Of a stretch of DNA of 64,000 bases, positions 33,830 to 45,333 are shown in pieces (position 1 is the stretch's first letter; every line of letters starts with the position of its first letter). The stretch spans positions 85,596,665 through 85,660,664 of the forward strand of contig CM050453.2 of the NCBI GenBank assembly GCA_027563935.2. The letters run 5' to 3'. Origin of the DNA: Costus lasius. Lineage: Eukaryota; Streptophyta; Magnoliopsida; Zingiberales; Costaceae. The notes under the pieces are model-generated. The model did not search any database, was not told the DNA's origin, and was given only the letters and a program-made list of their open reading frames with translations. The position numbers were made by a program, and so were the translations under genes.

Positions 33830-34519
33830 ATGAGCTTCAATGTGCGATCCCTACTGGAAAGGGAGAAGTTTGCTGGGCCAAACTTCTCAGACTGGTACGG
33901 ACACCTTAAGATTGTTCTTAAGGCTGAGAGGAAACTGTATGTCCTCGGGACGGCTATACCGCCTCAACCCACTGCGAACGCCGCAAGGGCGGTTCGCGAT
34001 GCCTATGAAAAGCATGTCAATGATAGCATTGATGTTGCTTGCCTGATGCTAGCGTCTATGACGCCACAGCTGCAGCGTCAGCATGAGGATATGTCTGCTA
34101 TAGAAATTATAGCAAACCTCAAGATGCTGTATGCTGCACAGGCGAGGACTGAACGCTATAATCTGACCAAGCTTTTCTTTCAGAGCAAACTGGCTGAAGG
34201 GAGTCCAGTGGGAGCTCATGTGCTCAAGATGATTGGGCACAAAGAGGCTCTAGAAAAACTGGGGCATACCATCAATCAGGAGCTTGCTGTAGACATTATT
34301 CTGCAGTCTCTCCCGGCCTCTTTCGATCCGTTCATTATTAATTTTAATATGAACAAGATCGACTGTATACCGGCAGAGTTGCTAAATATGCTCTTGACTA
34401 CAGAGGAAACTCTAAAGGGCAAGCCTTCAACCTCTGTCTTGATGTTCCCTTCCAGGAACAAGAAGAAGGGGAAGAAGGGCAAAGCCCCTATCAAGAACTA
34501 CAACAAGGCTCTGAAATAG
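33830..34519 (+). pseudogene. Element B gag, interrupted
   Basis: Starts MSFNVRSLLEREKFAGPNFSDWYGHLKIVLKAE and covers the gag domain and Lys-rich linker, ending at a TAG (34517-34519) where T reads CAG. The frame continues after the stop through the CCHC knuckle (CFHCGQLGHWKKDC, about 34547-34588). With the proposed upstream exon the protein would start ten residues earlier. Confidence 0.9.
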
Positions 34520-35424
34520 AAGGTTAAGCGGTCGAAGGAATACAGATGTTTCCACTGTGGCCAGCTGGGTCACTGGAAAAAGGACTGTGAAGCGCTCCAA
34601 GGAGACAAGAAGGGAAGCATCGCTTCTGGCTCAGGTATTTTTGTGACTGAGGTCATGATATCCTCTTCTTCTATTTCATGGGTGTTGGACACTGCATGTG
34701 GAGTTCACATTTGTTCAAATGTACAGGAACTCAAGAGAAGAAGACAGGTGGGACAGCATGAGGTGGACCTACGAGTTGGAAACGGGGCACGGGTTGCTGC
34801 TGTTGCTGTAGGAGAATATTACATCTCATTACCATCTGGACTTGTATTAGAACTAAACAATTGTTACTTTGTACCGAGCATTACTAAAAATATTATCTCT
34901 ATTCCTGCTCTTGTCAGGAAAGGGTTTTCCTTTGAATGCAAGACTTCAAAGTGTTATCTTTCTCTTGATAATATTGTTTATGCTACTGGGTCAATTAACA
35001 ATGGGTTATTCATGTTGGACATGGAATGTTCTATACAAAATATTGATAATAAGAAAGCCAAGTATGCTGATGACAGCACCTTGCTATGACATAGTCGTTT
35101 AGGCCATATTAACAAGAAACGCATTAAGCGGTTGCATGATCATGGACTGCTGGGATCATTCTCCTATGAGGAGATTGATACATGCAAAGCTTGTTTATGG
35201 GTAAAATGACGAAGGCTCCTTTTCCTCACAAAGGTCAAAGGGCTTCAGGTTTACTTGACCTTATACACAGTGATGTGTGTGGGCCTTTTAGTAAACATGC
35301 CAGAGGTGGCTATTCATACTTCATTACCTTTACTGATGATTTCAGTAGATATGGGTATGTCTATCTAATGAGACATAAGAGTGAATCTTTTGACAAGTTC
35401 AAAGAGTTCAAGAATGAAGTATAG
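34520..35424 (+). pseudogene. Element B protease and N-terminal integrase, broken
   Basis: The protease is recognised by SWVLDTACGVHICSN (aspartate in DTA, the usual Angela variant). A TGA at 35087-35089 replaces the Trp codon of the WHSRLGH GAG-pre-integrase motif. A one-base loss near 35198 (TTGTTTATGGG versus TTGTTTGATGGG in T) shifts the frame. The new frame carries LLDLIHSDVCGPFSKHARGGY and FITFTDDFSRYG, then meets TAG at 35422-35424. Confidence 0.88.
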
Positions 35425-37713
35425 AATCAGCTAGGCCGAAATATCAAGGCACTTCGTTCTGATCGAGGTGGTGAATACCTAAGTCGAGAATTTACTGACT
35501 ATCTGAAGGAGTGTGGGATTATCTCACAGCTCACTCCACCAGGAACACCGCAATGGAATGGTGTGTCCGAGAGGAGGAACAGAACCTTACTGGATATGGT
35601 TCGTTCAATGATGAGTCAAGCTACTCTACCTTACTCCTTTTGGGGATTTGCACTGGAAACAGCTGCAAAGGTACTAAACCGAGTGCCATCCAAGGCAGTT
35701 TCTAAGACTCCATATGAGTTATGGTATGGGAAACAGCCGAGCTTGACATTTATTAAGATCTGGGGTTGCGAGGCTTATGTCAAAAAGCTTGCCTCTAGGA
35801 AACTAGAGAGCAGATCTGAGAAATGTATCTTTGTCGGTTACCCTAAGGAAACTAAGGGTTATTATTTCTACGATCCCAAAGAGAACAAGGTATTTGTTGC
35901 TCGGACGGCAATTTTTCTTGAGAAGGAATTTCTTCTGCAAGAAGCTAGTGGGAGAGAAATAAAGCTGGATGAGAATCCAGAGGAAGGACAAAGTAGTCAA
36001 GCACAGTTGGATGAGCCTGAGCCAATAGAACAGGTTAGTGAACAACCTGAGGCTCAGATATCACGGGAACCGCGTAGATCGGGAAGGATCCGTCGACAGC
36101 CTGAGCGCTATGACGGAGTCTACATCATAGATCATGATGAACCCCTTACTTATGCGGATGCGGTCAGTGGACCGGAGTCAGCTAGGTGGCTTGAAGCTAT
36201 GCGAGCCGAGATGGACTCCATGTCAGATAACCAAGTCTGGGATTTGGTTGATCCGCCTCCGGGAGTAATCCCTATAGGCTGTAAATGGATCTTCAAGAAG
36301 AAGATTGACATGGATGGTAACGTGGTTACCTATAAAGGCAGGCTAGTTGCGAAAGGTTTCAAACAAATCTACGGGATAGATTATGATGAAACTTTCTCTC
36401 CTGTAGCTATGTTCAAGTCTATTCGGATTCTTTTCGCGATAGCAGCATATTACGATTATGAGATCTGGCAAATGGATGTGAAGACCTCTTTCCTTAATGG
36501 AAAACTGGATGAGGATGTGTATATGACACAACCTGAAGGTTTCACTAATCCATCAGATCGTCATAAAATATGCAAGTTAAAGAAGTCCATTTATGGACTT
36601 AAGCAAGCATCTAGAAGCTGGAATATTCGTTTTGATGAATCAATATGTGAATTTGGTTTCATCAAGAATGAAGATGACCCGTGTGTATATAAGAGGTTTA
36701 GTGGGAGCGTAATTACTTTCCTAGTCCTCTACGTCGATGATATCTTAATCATTGGAAACGATATTCCTGAACTGCATGCTGTAAAAGCATGGTTAAGAAA
36801 ATGTTTCCAGACGAAAGATCTAGGAGAAGCAGCCTATGTATTAGGTGTGAAGATCTACAGGGATAGATCTAAGAGGCTTCTCGGGCTGTGCCAGAGTACT
36901 TACATCGATAAAGTCCTGGAGAGATTCCATTTAGAGAATTCTAAAAGAGGATATCTTCCAGTCAGACATGGTCTGAATATTTCAAAGAGTCAGTGTCCAC
37001 AAACACAGACTAAGAAAGATGAAATGGACAATACGCCTTATGCTTCGGCTATTGGGTCCATTATGTATGCGATGTTGTGTACTCGCCCAGACGTCGCTTA
37101 CGGGTTAAGCGTGACCAGTCGATTCCAAAGTAATCCAGGTCAGGCGCACTGGATTGCGGTCAAGAACATTTTAAAATATCTGCGGAGAACTAAAGATATG
37201 TTCTTGATATATGGTGGTCAGGAAGAACTCAGTATTGAAGGATATACTGACGCTTCATTCCAGTCGGACCAGGATGATTTCCGATCGCAATCAAGCTATG
37301 TTTTTAGCTTGAATGGAGGTGCAGTGGTGTGGAAGAGTTTCAAACAGTCTATCGTTGCTGATTCCACAACAGAAGCCGAGTATGTTGCAGCCTCGGAAGC
37401 ATCCAAGGAGGCAGTGTGGATTCGTAAGTTCATTCAGGAACTTGGTGTTGTTCCTTCGAGTGCAGATCCTTTGGTTATCTTCTGTGATAACACTGGAGCA
37501 ATCGCACAGGCAAAGGAACCACGGTCGCACCAGAAGTCCAAGCACATACAGAGACGGTTTCACTTGATCCGGGAGATCATTGATCGTGGTGAGATCAAAA
37601 TCTGCAAGGTTCATACAGATGACAATCTGGCTGACCCGCTTACCAAGCCTCTGGCGCAGCAGAAGCATGAGAAGCACTGCAATAACATGGGTTTGAGATT
37701 TCTCAACCATTAG
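35425..37713 (+). pseudogene. Element B integrase core, reverse transcriptase and RNase H
   Basis: After the TAG the frame stays open to 37713. It reads LRSDRGGEYLS and PQWNGVSERRNRTLLDMV (integrase), CKWIFKKKIDMDG, DYDETFSPVAMFKSIRILF, WQMDVKTSFLNGKLDEDVYM and the catalytic LYVDDILIIGND (RT), then GYTDASFQSDQDD, DSTTEAEYVAASEASKEA and HIQRRFHLIREII (copia RNase H). These parts look undamaged, but no start or intact upstream domains exist. Confidence 0.92.
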
Positions 37714-37723
37714 ATTAAGTGCA

Positions 37724-37732
37724 AGTGGGAGA
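37724..37732 (+). other. Polypurine tract, element B
   Basis: AGTGGGAGA just before the 3' LTR, within the string TTAAGTGCAAGTGGGAGATT that is identical in T. Confidence 0.75.
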
Positions 37733-37733
37733 T

Positions 37734-39409
37734 TGTTGGGGTATGCCCTTAAGGCTAATGTTTGAGGCCTTGGGATTCTTTCCAGTATCATGTATAAACT
37801 CTTATGTTTATAAAGGCAATGGTTGTTATTCAGTTTGTTATATTGTCTGCTGCAATAAGTGTACTTCTGAATAATGTCTCAATGCTGTTCAGCTAGGCTG
37901 ACATGCTATAATGTCCTTAGTCGAGATATCTTGGTGAACATGAGACAGCCTTGATATGATTGAGACTAATATGTGTTCTAATCTTATAGGATGCTTCGAG
38001 CGTGGAATAAGATGTAGACTCATGGGTACATTGGATGTACTGGACAGACCCTACTAGGATATTCAATTGCTTGTCACAATATGAATAATCCTTGTTTGCA
38101 ACAAGTGGCACATGTCCTCTGACTTGAGATCACTTGTGTTTCTAAATGATGATTGTCATTGTTTTAAGGTAGTTCAATATCATTTGAAACATAATGGTTA
38201 TAGACTATCTTGGATAATGATCATGAGTCAGGTTAGGACCCTAGTGATAGATATAGGATTGCCGTCTCCTTGTTCAAGGAGTGTGATGTTCTAAAGGGGC
38301 CCCCCTGAATGAGATGATTGAGAAAGTGTATGGCCATACCCAGGTGACTATGTTCATCTGATCTAATCATGCTCATTATATTGGAGCTACAGGCTTGACA
38401 CACTTGTCCAATAAGAACATCCAGTGGCAAAGGAAACATGTATGCCTAGTGAAGTGGATTCACACTTGTGCTGTGGTTTGGGTGTAGTCTTGGAAGACTC
38501 TTTCCTTTATATCGGGAGACAGTGATGTGTTGCTAGATACCCCTCACTGATCGTGATAACGTAAGTTATCGTTACCGACATTTAAAGGAAACCCTCAGGG
38601 TCGCACAATTTGATGATATGGCTTACTTAAGTCAGATCGTGTGGACTGAATTGTTTTGGTTCAATTTAAAGGGATTTAAACTCTGATTGTAAGTGAGATC
38701 TGGTCTGATCATGTTTGATTGATTAGGGCTTGAGATCGGTAAGCTTCGATCGAGAGAGTTGATGCTAGATCGGTAAGATCAGGAGCATCAGGAGATGGAA
38801 CGGTTAGATCTTGAACCATTTGGTTCAGAGAGATCTAGACTATGGCTTGGACTAATTTAATTTGGTTTTTTGAACCAAATTGAGTTGAGTCGAATTGGCT
38901 TGAACCGGTTCAAATATGTGAACGCTTGGTTCAAGGCTCGATGGCATTTGGGCGTTTTTCATTACATGGGCGCATGGCTTCAAGACTTTCCAATTTTGGA
39001 AGTCATGTAACGCCACCTTTGTGATAACGGCTCAACGCTTTTGCCTCCTCTTGTCTTGTCGTCTCAAACTTTGGCGAGAGTTGTTCTTCACGCCTTGGAG
39101 AGGTTTTTCGACAAGGAAGAGATCTCATCTCGATTCCCTTCTAACGATCAAAGAAACTTTGGAGCCTTGCTAGCACAAGGAGCGACAAAGGAGTAGGTCA
39201 TCTCTCATCTAGTGTGCGTCTTCTAAGGAGAAGAAGCAATCGATTCTTTGCTTCCAAGCCGCCATCCAATCTAATGGCATTGGTATGATCCCTTTTAGAT
39301 CCATTCCATTTATACAAGTTGATCTTATGAACTACATGCGATCTTGTTGTTGAAATGCGCCCCCTTTAGGGTTTCACCCCCTTTCGCTCCCCCTTGAAGG
39401 GGACTTACA
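37734..39409 (+). repeat. Element B 3' LTR
   Basis: 1,676 bp, full length, from TGTTGGGGTATGCCC to GGGGACTTACA; palindrome GATAACGTAAGTTATC at 38555-38570. Confidence 0.92.
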
Positions 39410-39414
39410 AAAAT
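39410..39414. repeat. Target-site duplication of element B, right copy
   Basis: AAAAT, matching 30743-30747. Confidence 0.85.
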
Positions 39415-39618
39415 TACGTGCGCCTTTGATCTTTAAATCAAACAAGAAAAATAGTCCAAAAAATCCAAAAGAGATTGAGAGGATGATAGAAACAAGAAAC
39501 CCTAATTTTTCCTACTTAGAAAAATCATTTGCCATGTATCATGCTATTGATGAAAATAAAGATATGGCATGTGAGAATGGAAGAAAAGCATAAAAACATC
39601 GTTCGAGTCTTGCAAGTT

Positions 39619-39630
39619 GCTCTGATACCA
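39619..39630 (-). other. Primer-binding site, element E
   Basis: GCTCTGATACCA on the plus strand, i.e. TGGTATCAGAGC on the minus strand, one base inside the LTR end. Confidence 0.88.
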
Positions 39631-39631
39631 C

Positions 39632-41507
39632 TGTTGGGAAACCCCGGGGACATTTTACAATTTTTCAGAGTTATAAGCATACATACATACATTGCACAGC
39701 GGAAGAATGTCCCCAAAATAGGCCAGTCCCAAAAACCCAGTGAAGATCGCAAGCAAGAGAGTCGACACGATGAGTTAGGAAGTACCTTGAAGCAAGAAGA
39801 AGCCGATGTCGTGATAGGCGCCCAAGAGTGCGCCCTCTGTAGTTTCACACACACGGATGTCTCAAGCTTACTTCTTCCTCGCCCGGTGCTAGCCTCAGGA
39901 AGAAGATCCTCGCCTTAGGAAAGCCCTCCAAGCAATTAGCGCCACCACCAAGAGGAGATGCGCCAAGGAGAAGGAGGAAGAAGAGATGACGCAAGCTATG
40001 TTCCTTCTTTGCGCCAAGGAAGGAAGGAAAGGTGGAAGAAGCTTGCTCACGCCCTTTGATGGAAGAAGAAGGCCTCCAAGACTCCAAGCCGTCACCCCTC
40101 ATGTGCTTCACGCCTCCAAGGAAGTAAGTGTCTCATTGAGGGGTTCGGCTAGGTCCTTTAAATAGAGGGGAAGAGGCGGTTAGGATTATTAGGAAAGAGT
40201 TGGCGATTAGGGCATTAATCTAGGGTCTTAATTAACTTAATATCCTGATTAAATCCCTTAATTACATATGCCATTGTCTTGCCATAGCAAGCATTCAGCC
40301 ACATGCGCCCATGCCTTTCCTAAAGGGGCAAACTTCTCATCTATGCGCCAAGACCAAGTTTAGGCAAGATAGGAGTTTTCCTAATGTGGATGGGCACAAG
40401 TCCTAACTTATTAGTGAGCCCAACTAATAATGGGCCTAGCCCAAAGTCCATTATGCATGTTAACCAAGCTATTGGATCCAATCCAATTTAACCCAAGGTC
40501 AAATGAGGCTAACCATGGTTAATTTGGTCAATATGTCAAAAATGGAAGTTGGCCCTAATAAGTTTCTTCCATCTCATCAGGCCCATTATCGCTGATGAAA
40601 TCTTCAAAATAGATCCGAGTTATCCAATAACTCGATCTAAAGGCTACCCGATCAATATAAAAACTCGAGCATCAAGATGTGTGACCCTGTAGGTTCCTCT
40701 GACGTTGGCAGTGCTGACAAAAGGTCACCACAAGCAGTGAGTGGCACCTAGCAGTGCATCGCTGCTACCCAAGTCATTGGAATGGATATCGACATTGACA
40801 TCCCCATCATCGCAACTAGGTATAGATGCATTACAGTCTCTTTGCCGAACTGATATCCGATTTGACAAGTGTGTCACCACTTGTTTTCATCCAATCACAT
40901 GGTTATAACTTAATCAGGTTCTCACCTGGGTATGGCCATACACTTTCAGTCATAGAATCATAGAGGAGCTCTATGGATATCATGCTTCCCTTAGGAAGGG
41001 GCAAACCCTTTGTCTGTCCATTGACCTTCTTATATGGGTCGCGACATGCTCAATGACAAACCGTTATTACCTCTCAACTACGGCGAGGTGTTAGGTTGTA
41101 TCAAAGCAAGTCCCTAACCATACAGAATGGTCAATGACCTCAAGTCAAGGGATCAATGCATCACCTGTCATTTGTGAGGATAACTCATGACACCAAGTCA
41201 TAGCCTCACATCGGGTCTATCCAGTATATCTACTACTGATACACCCATATGTCTGCGTTAGCACCCTGTGCCTAACCAGCACATATACTAGTCTCACAAG
41301 TACCATAGCTATCCCATATCCACTAAGGTACATTGACTGGGGACAAAAGTTTTAGCACAAATCTAATCTGTCTCTAGGGACATTATTATGTAAGCACATA
41401 TACGCAGATGTAAACAAACATAAATAATGACAATGCCAGAATGATATATAAATATCAATGTTAAGTAGTACATAAGTGGACCAAAACTAGGTCCTAGGGC
41501 ATATACA
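39632..41507 (-). repeat. Element E 5' LTR
   Basis: 1,876 bp with TG...CA ends (plus strand TGTTGGGAAACCCC to GGGCATATACA). Placed by the primer site on one side and by the change to Athila-like sequence at 41508 on the other. Plus-strand open frames inside it (39529-39918 and others) cross LTR, primer site and leader and are not genes. Confidence 0.75.
40154..40168 (-). promoter_or_regulatory. Candidate TATA region of element E
   Basis: Minus strand reads CCTCTATTTAAAGGACC, a TATA-like string about 525 bp from the inner LTR end. Confidence 0.4.
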
Positions 41508-41657
41508 CTAATAGATGAAGATGTCGACGATACCATTCACATCTCCGACTCCTCTGACGAAGCTGACAATGACGACGATGACCCGGCAGAGTGCAGCGAG
41601 TAGGCCTGCACTTTAGTAAGTCTTCCCCATCTATTTTGATACTTATTTATACTATTT

Positions 41658-41694
41658 GCATCGAGGACGATGCACCATTTTGCTTTGGGGGAGA
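41658..41694 (+). other. Central hairpin and purine tract, Athila-like remnant 4
   Basis: GCATCGAGGACGATGC (41658-41673) is a perfect 6-bp stem around AGGA; TTGGGGGAGA follows at 41685-41694. Confidence 0.7.
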
Positions 41695-41772
41695 TTTACT
41701 TCTTTTGACACTTCCACGACACATTTTGATGGGGTCATCATGAAAAACTTTATGTTTTTATGATGTGATGTT

Positions 41773-41777
41773 GTACG
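41773..41777. repeat. Target-site duplication of array T, left copy
   Basis: GTACG before the first LTR, repeated at 58433-58437 after the third LTR. It flanks the whole three-LTR array. Confidence 0.88.
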
Positions 41778-43510
41778 TGTTGGGGTATGCCCTTAAGGCT
41801 AATGTTTGAGGCCTTGGGATTGTATTAGTATCATGTAATAAACTCTTAAGTTTATAAAGGCATGGTTATTATTCAGGTTGTTACCTTGTCTGCTGTAATA
41901 AGTGTACTTCTGAATACTGTCTCAAAGCTGTTCAGCTAGGCTGACAGGCTATATGTCCTTAGTCGAGATATCTTGGTGAACATGAGACAGCCTTGATATG
42001 ATTGAGACTAATATGAGTGCTAATCTTATAGGATGCTTCGAGCATGGAATAAGACGTAGACTCATGGGTACATTGGATGTACTGGACAGACCCTACTGGG
42101 ATATTCCATTGCTTGTCACAATGTGAATGATCCTTGTAAGCAGCAAGTGGCACATGTCCTCTGACTTGAGATCACTTGTGTTTCTGAATGATGATTGTCA
42201 TTGTCTTAAGGTAGTTCAATATCATTTGAAACATAATGATTATAGACTATCTTGGATGGTGAGCTTGAATCAGGTTAGGGCACTAGTGATAGACATAGGA
42301 TTGCCGTCTCCTTGTTTAAGGAGTGTAGTGTTCTAAGGGCCCCCCTATATGAGATGATTGAGATAGTGTATGGCCATACCCAGATGACTATGTGCATCTG
42401 ATCTAATCATGCTCATCGTATTGGAGTTACAAGCTTGACCCGCTTGTCCAATAAGAACATCCAGTGGCAAAGGACACATGTATGCCTTGTGAATTGAGTC
42501 ACACTTGTGCTATGGTTTGGGTGTAGTCTTGGAAGACTCTTTCCTTTATATCGGGAGACAGTGATGTGTTGCTAGATACCCCTCACTGATCGTGATAACG
42601 TAAGTTATCGTTACCGACATTTAAAGGAAACCCTCAGGGTCGCACAATTTGGTGATATGGCTTCCTTAAGTCAGATCGTGTGGACTGAATTGTTTTGGTT
42701 CAGTTTAAAGAGATTTAATCTCTGATTGTAAGTGAGATCTGGTCTGATCATGTTTGATTGATTAGAGCTTTAGATCGGTAAGCTTCGATCGAGAGAGATG
42801 ATGCTAGATCGATGCGATCAGAAGCGTCAGATGATGAATGGTCAGATCTAGGACCTTGGGGTCTAATTTGATCTAGACTTAATTTATGGGCTGATTTGGT
42901 TTCGCTATTGAACCAAGGATATTGAACCGGCTCATGGGTTGAGCGCTTGGTTCAAGAGGGAGAAGAGGTTGCGTTTGGTTCATGGAAACATGAACGCCAA
43001 CTCTTAATCGTTGCCAATTTTGGAAAGTTCCAAAAGCATAACGCATATGCGTTCATGGCTTGATGTCTCTCTAATGCTTTTCGGTTTTGTTTCTTGGACG
43101 TGTTTTGGAACGGCTTGCTCGAGAGGAAGGCATCGTTCTTGCGCCAAGGAAGTAGAGCTCTCGAAAAGAAGGAAGCCCTTTTTCATCTAATCTCCTAGAC
43201 ACGGTTGAAAAAGCTTGGCAATCTTGCTAGCACAAGAGTTGCGCAAGGAGGAAGCTTTCATCCCTTGTGTGTGATTTCTTTGGAGAAGATCCCTTCGATT
43301 TTTCTTCTTCCAAGCCGCACCTTCCCATGGCCATGGTATTGAATCTCTCACTTGTTATTCAAGTTGATTATATGAAAGTATAGAATGCGATCTTATGTGG
43401 AAACCCTAATTCCGCTGCTATGAGAATGCAACATATGACTTGCGCCCCCCTCATGAAAGGGGTTCTTCTCACAATAGGTTTTGCGCTCCCCTCATGAAAG
43501 GGTTCCATCA
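41778..43510 (+). repeat. Array T LTR1
   Basis: 1,733 bp from TGTTGGGGTATGCCC to GGGTTCCATCA. It contains GATAACGTAAGTTATC at 42594-42609 and a near-repeat of CCCTCATGAAAGGG in its last 60 bp. Confidence 0.95.
43327..43337 (+). promoter_or_regulatory. Candidate gag start and 5' splice site, T unit 1
   Basis: CCC-ATG-GCC-ATG followed by GTATTG. The ATG has G at +4, a good start context. Splicing 43335 to 45313 yields MAM-IPAATNT-MSFN, in phase with gag. Confidence 0.6.
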
Positions 43511-43512
43511 AT

Positions 43513-43525
43513 TGGTATCAGAGCC
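43513..43525 (+). other. Primer-binding site, T unit 1
   Basis: TGGTATCAGAGCC, two bases after LTR1; matches the initiator tRNA-Met complement. Confidence 0.92.
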
Positions 43526-45312
43526 ATCTATACTTTTTCATATGATTGCTTGCGGTTCTAATGAGTAGTTCATCATGTTTGATCCATGAATATGTTGGTG
43601 AATAGATCTAAAGGTGATTGCTTACATGCCGAAACCTACATGCTAGTTTAGCACTTAGATGTATGTTTCTTCATGAGTTGCGCAAGATGTATGTTTCTTC
43701 ATGAGTTGCGCATGTTGTTATGTTGGCGCATGATAAGTATGTTGAATGGTTGAATAATATTTCATCATAATCTTATACCTACTTGCGCGCAAACATTTAG
43801 ATCTATATGCATCTACTATAAACCCTTAGATGGGTTGATGGGGCTGAAGTCACCTCTAGGTTAGATCCATTAGTCTGATCAGACCATCTGACAGCTCAGA
43901 TGGGTTAACCTGATAGCACCTATGCGCAAGCACAAGGTGGCTATAGGTTGACTGCATCTAGGGCGTGTAGCGAGGTCTGGTTGAGACACTACTGAACACA
44001 CTTGAGTTAGGCCCGGGGTCACACCCGCTTGCCAAAACTCATGGGGGTAGTTCAGCCCTTGGCGCATGCATGGTTGACCATTAGGTCAACTCGGGTCAGT
44101 TAGGACTCGGTGCATGCAAGGGCAAAGGATCTAACTAGATGGATGAGTGGATCCCCATCAATGCACCATTGTAAGGTTGTAGGGCTCATAAGGAAATTAA
44201 AATTGATGCCATGGGGTTTTCAAAACTTTTAATTTCAAGATGATTGGATCACATGTTGATTGAACCATATGCTTGTCTATTTAGTCTTATGTGGGTTGCC
44301 CAATTGTGTGCTGTGCTGGGGCCTGCGTGCCTGGACTTAAAAAAATTGTAAATTAATTTGTGATCTGCGAATCACATTGTACTTAATTTATAATATGTTG
44401 TTGACCTGCGAGTCAATCTTGTCTAGATAGATCAAATGTACTTTGATTAGACAAGAACAAAGGCACACATCCAAGTGGGGCATTCACCTGGTGGTGCACC
44501 TGAGGTGCTCTTGGCGCTAGGGCACTGGGTTGGACCAGATGAGATGCAATGAAGCTCAAGTGAAGACTTAAGTAATATTAAGGTCTTACTAGGGTTCATG
44601 GGCTTTTACCACATAAGATCATGCTTTCTACTTATTGCTAATAATTAGAATTGCATATTTATGTTTATCTTCTGCTATAGCCATAGGACATGCCTGATAG
44701 TAAGAAGATAAAAGACCGTTAAAATCCAACGCTAACATATCAAGCTCGTAAGCCTTCTGACGCGAAACCTCACCTTTCTGACTATCGTTGGAGCCGTGTT
44801 GAACCCACTCAGTGGGCACGTCCATCTATCTTCAGACGGTGCTGGATTTCACCTGCGTGTTACAGAGTTGGGATTTATCCCCTCTCGTTGCTCAGCATAG
44901 CACGTGGTGGTCCAGGGAGTAGGTCAGGTCAGCTTGACCATGTAGACTACATATGTGGCGCATATGGTAGCACATAGAGGCAGCCATCTCTGGGATCAGA
45001 GACTGTGTTGTACCAACTCAGTTGGCACAGTCTGCTGGATTGCCAAGATGAAGGGGAATCGCACGGGTTGGCGATTGGCTGGGAGAGCCTACCAGAAACT
45101 AGTGCTTGTCATCTCTGTGCATCTTATCTCGCCTGAGCGGGACGCGGAGACCAAGAATGAAATCTGGATCCCATCTCACTAAAAGAGTGTTACTCTTTCG
45201 GACTGTTTACTGGATTTTTCAGTCAGACAAAATAGTGAGAAAAGAATCTTTCTTAAGTCCTGGATTGATTCTGAAACATTGATACTAACCTTGCTGTTCT
45301 TGCTTGTTGTAG
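43526..45312 (+). other. T unit 1 leader (part of candidate intron), non-coding
   Basis: 1.8 kb without a supported gene. Hairpin 1 is at 44795-44820 (CGTG-TTGAA-CCCA-CTCAG-TGGG-CACG), hairpin 2 at 45000-45033 (AGACTGTG-TTGTA-CCAA-CTCAG-TTGG-CACAGTCT). It ends with TACTAAC (45283-45289), a pyrimidine-rich run and TTGTAG (AG at 45311-45312). Confidence 0.65.
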
Positions 45313-45333
45313 ATTCCTGCAGCAACGAACACC

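Larger units (their letters stand above)
30748..39409 (+). mobile_element. Element B: Ty1/copia Angela-like, full length but inactive
   Basis: 8,662 bp bounded by AAAAT: shortened 5' LTR, primer site, 1.8-kb leader, gag-pol, polypurine tract, 3' LTR. The polyprotein frame has three nonsense codons and one frameshift relative to T. It is inserted inside minus-strand element E. About ten base differences were counted by eye between the shared LTR parts, so it is older than T and A. Confidence 0.93.
39415..41507 (-). mobile_element. Element E: minus-strand LTR element, 5' LTR and leader
   Basis: On the minus strand: an LTR (41507 to 39632), a primer-binding site and about 200 bp of leader up to the insertion of element B. 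The rest of E should lie left of 30743 but no gag or pol was recognised there and no 3' LTR was found. The LTR starts TGTATATGCCCTAGG; the shared TATGCCCT recalls the Angela-like LTRs, but the rest differs. Confidence 0.75.
41508..41777 (+). mobile_element. Athila-like remnant 4, left part
   Basis: An acidic coding tail (SDEADNDDDDPAECSE then TAG near 41600) is followed by the central AGGA hairpin and purine tract. It is interrupted by array T and resumes at 58433. It is assigned by similarity in layout to 17580-17660 and 21480-21670. Confidence 0.6.

Noticed and set aside
39529..39918. 129-codon plus-strand frame
   Set aside because: It spans leader, primer-binding site and LTR of minus-strand element E, so it cannot be one real gene.
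43513..43525. tRNA gene
   Set aside because: Only the ~12 bases matching a tRNA 3' end are present; these are primer-binding sites next to LTRs.
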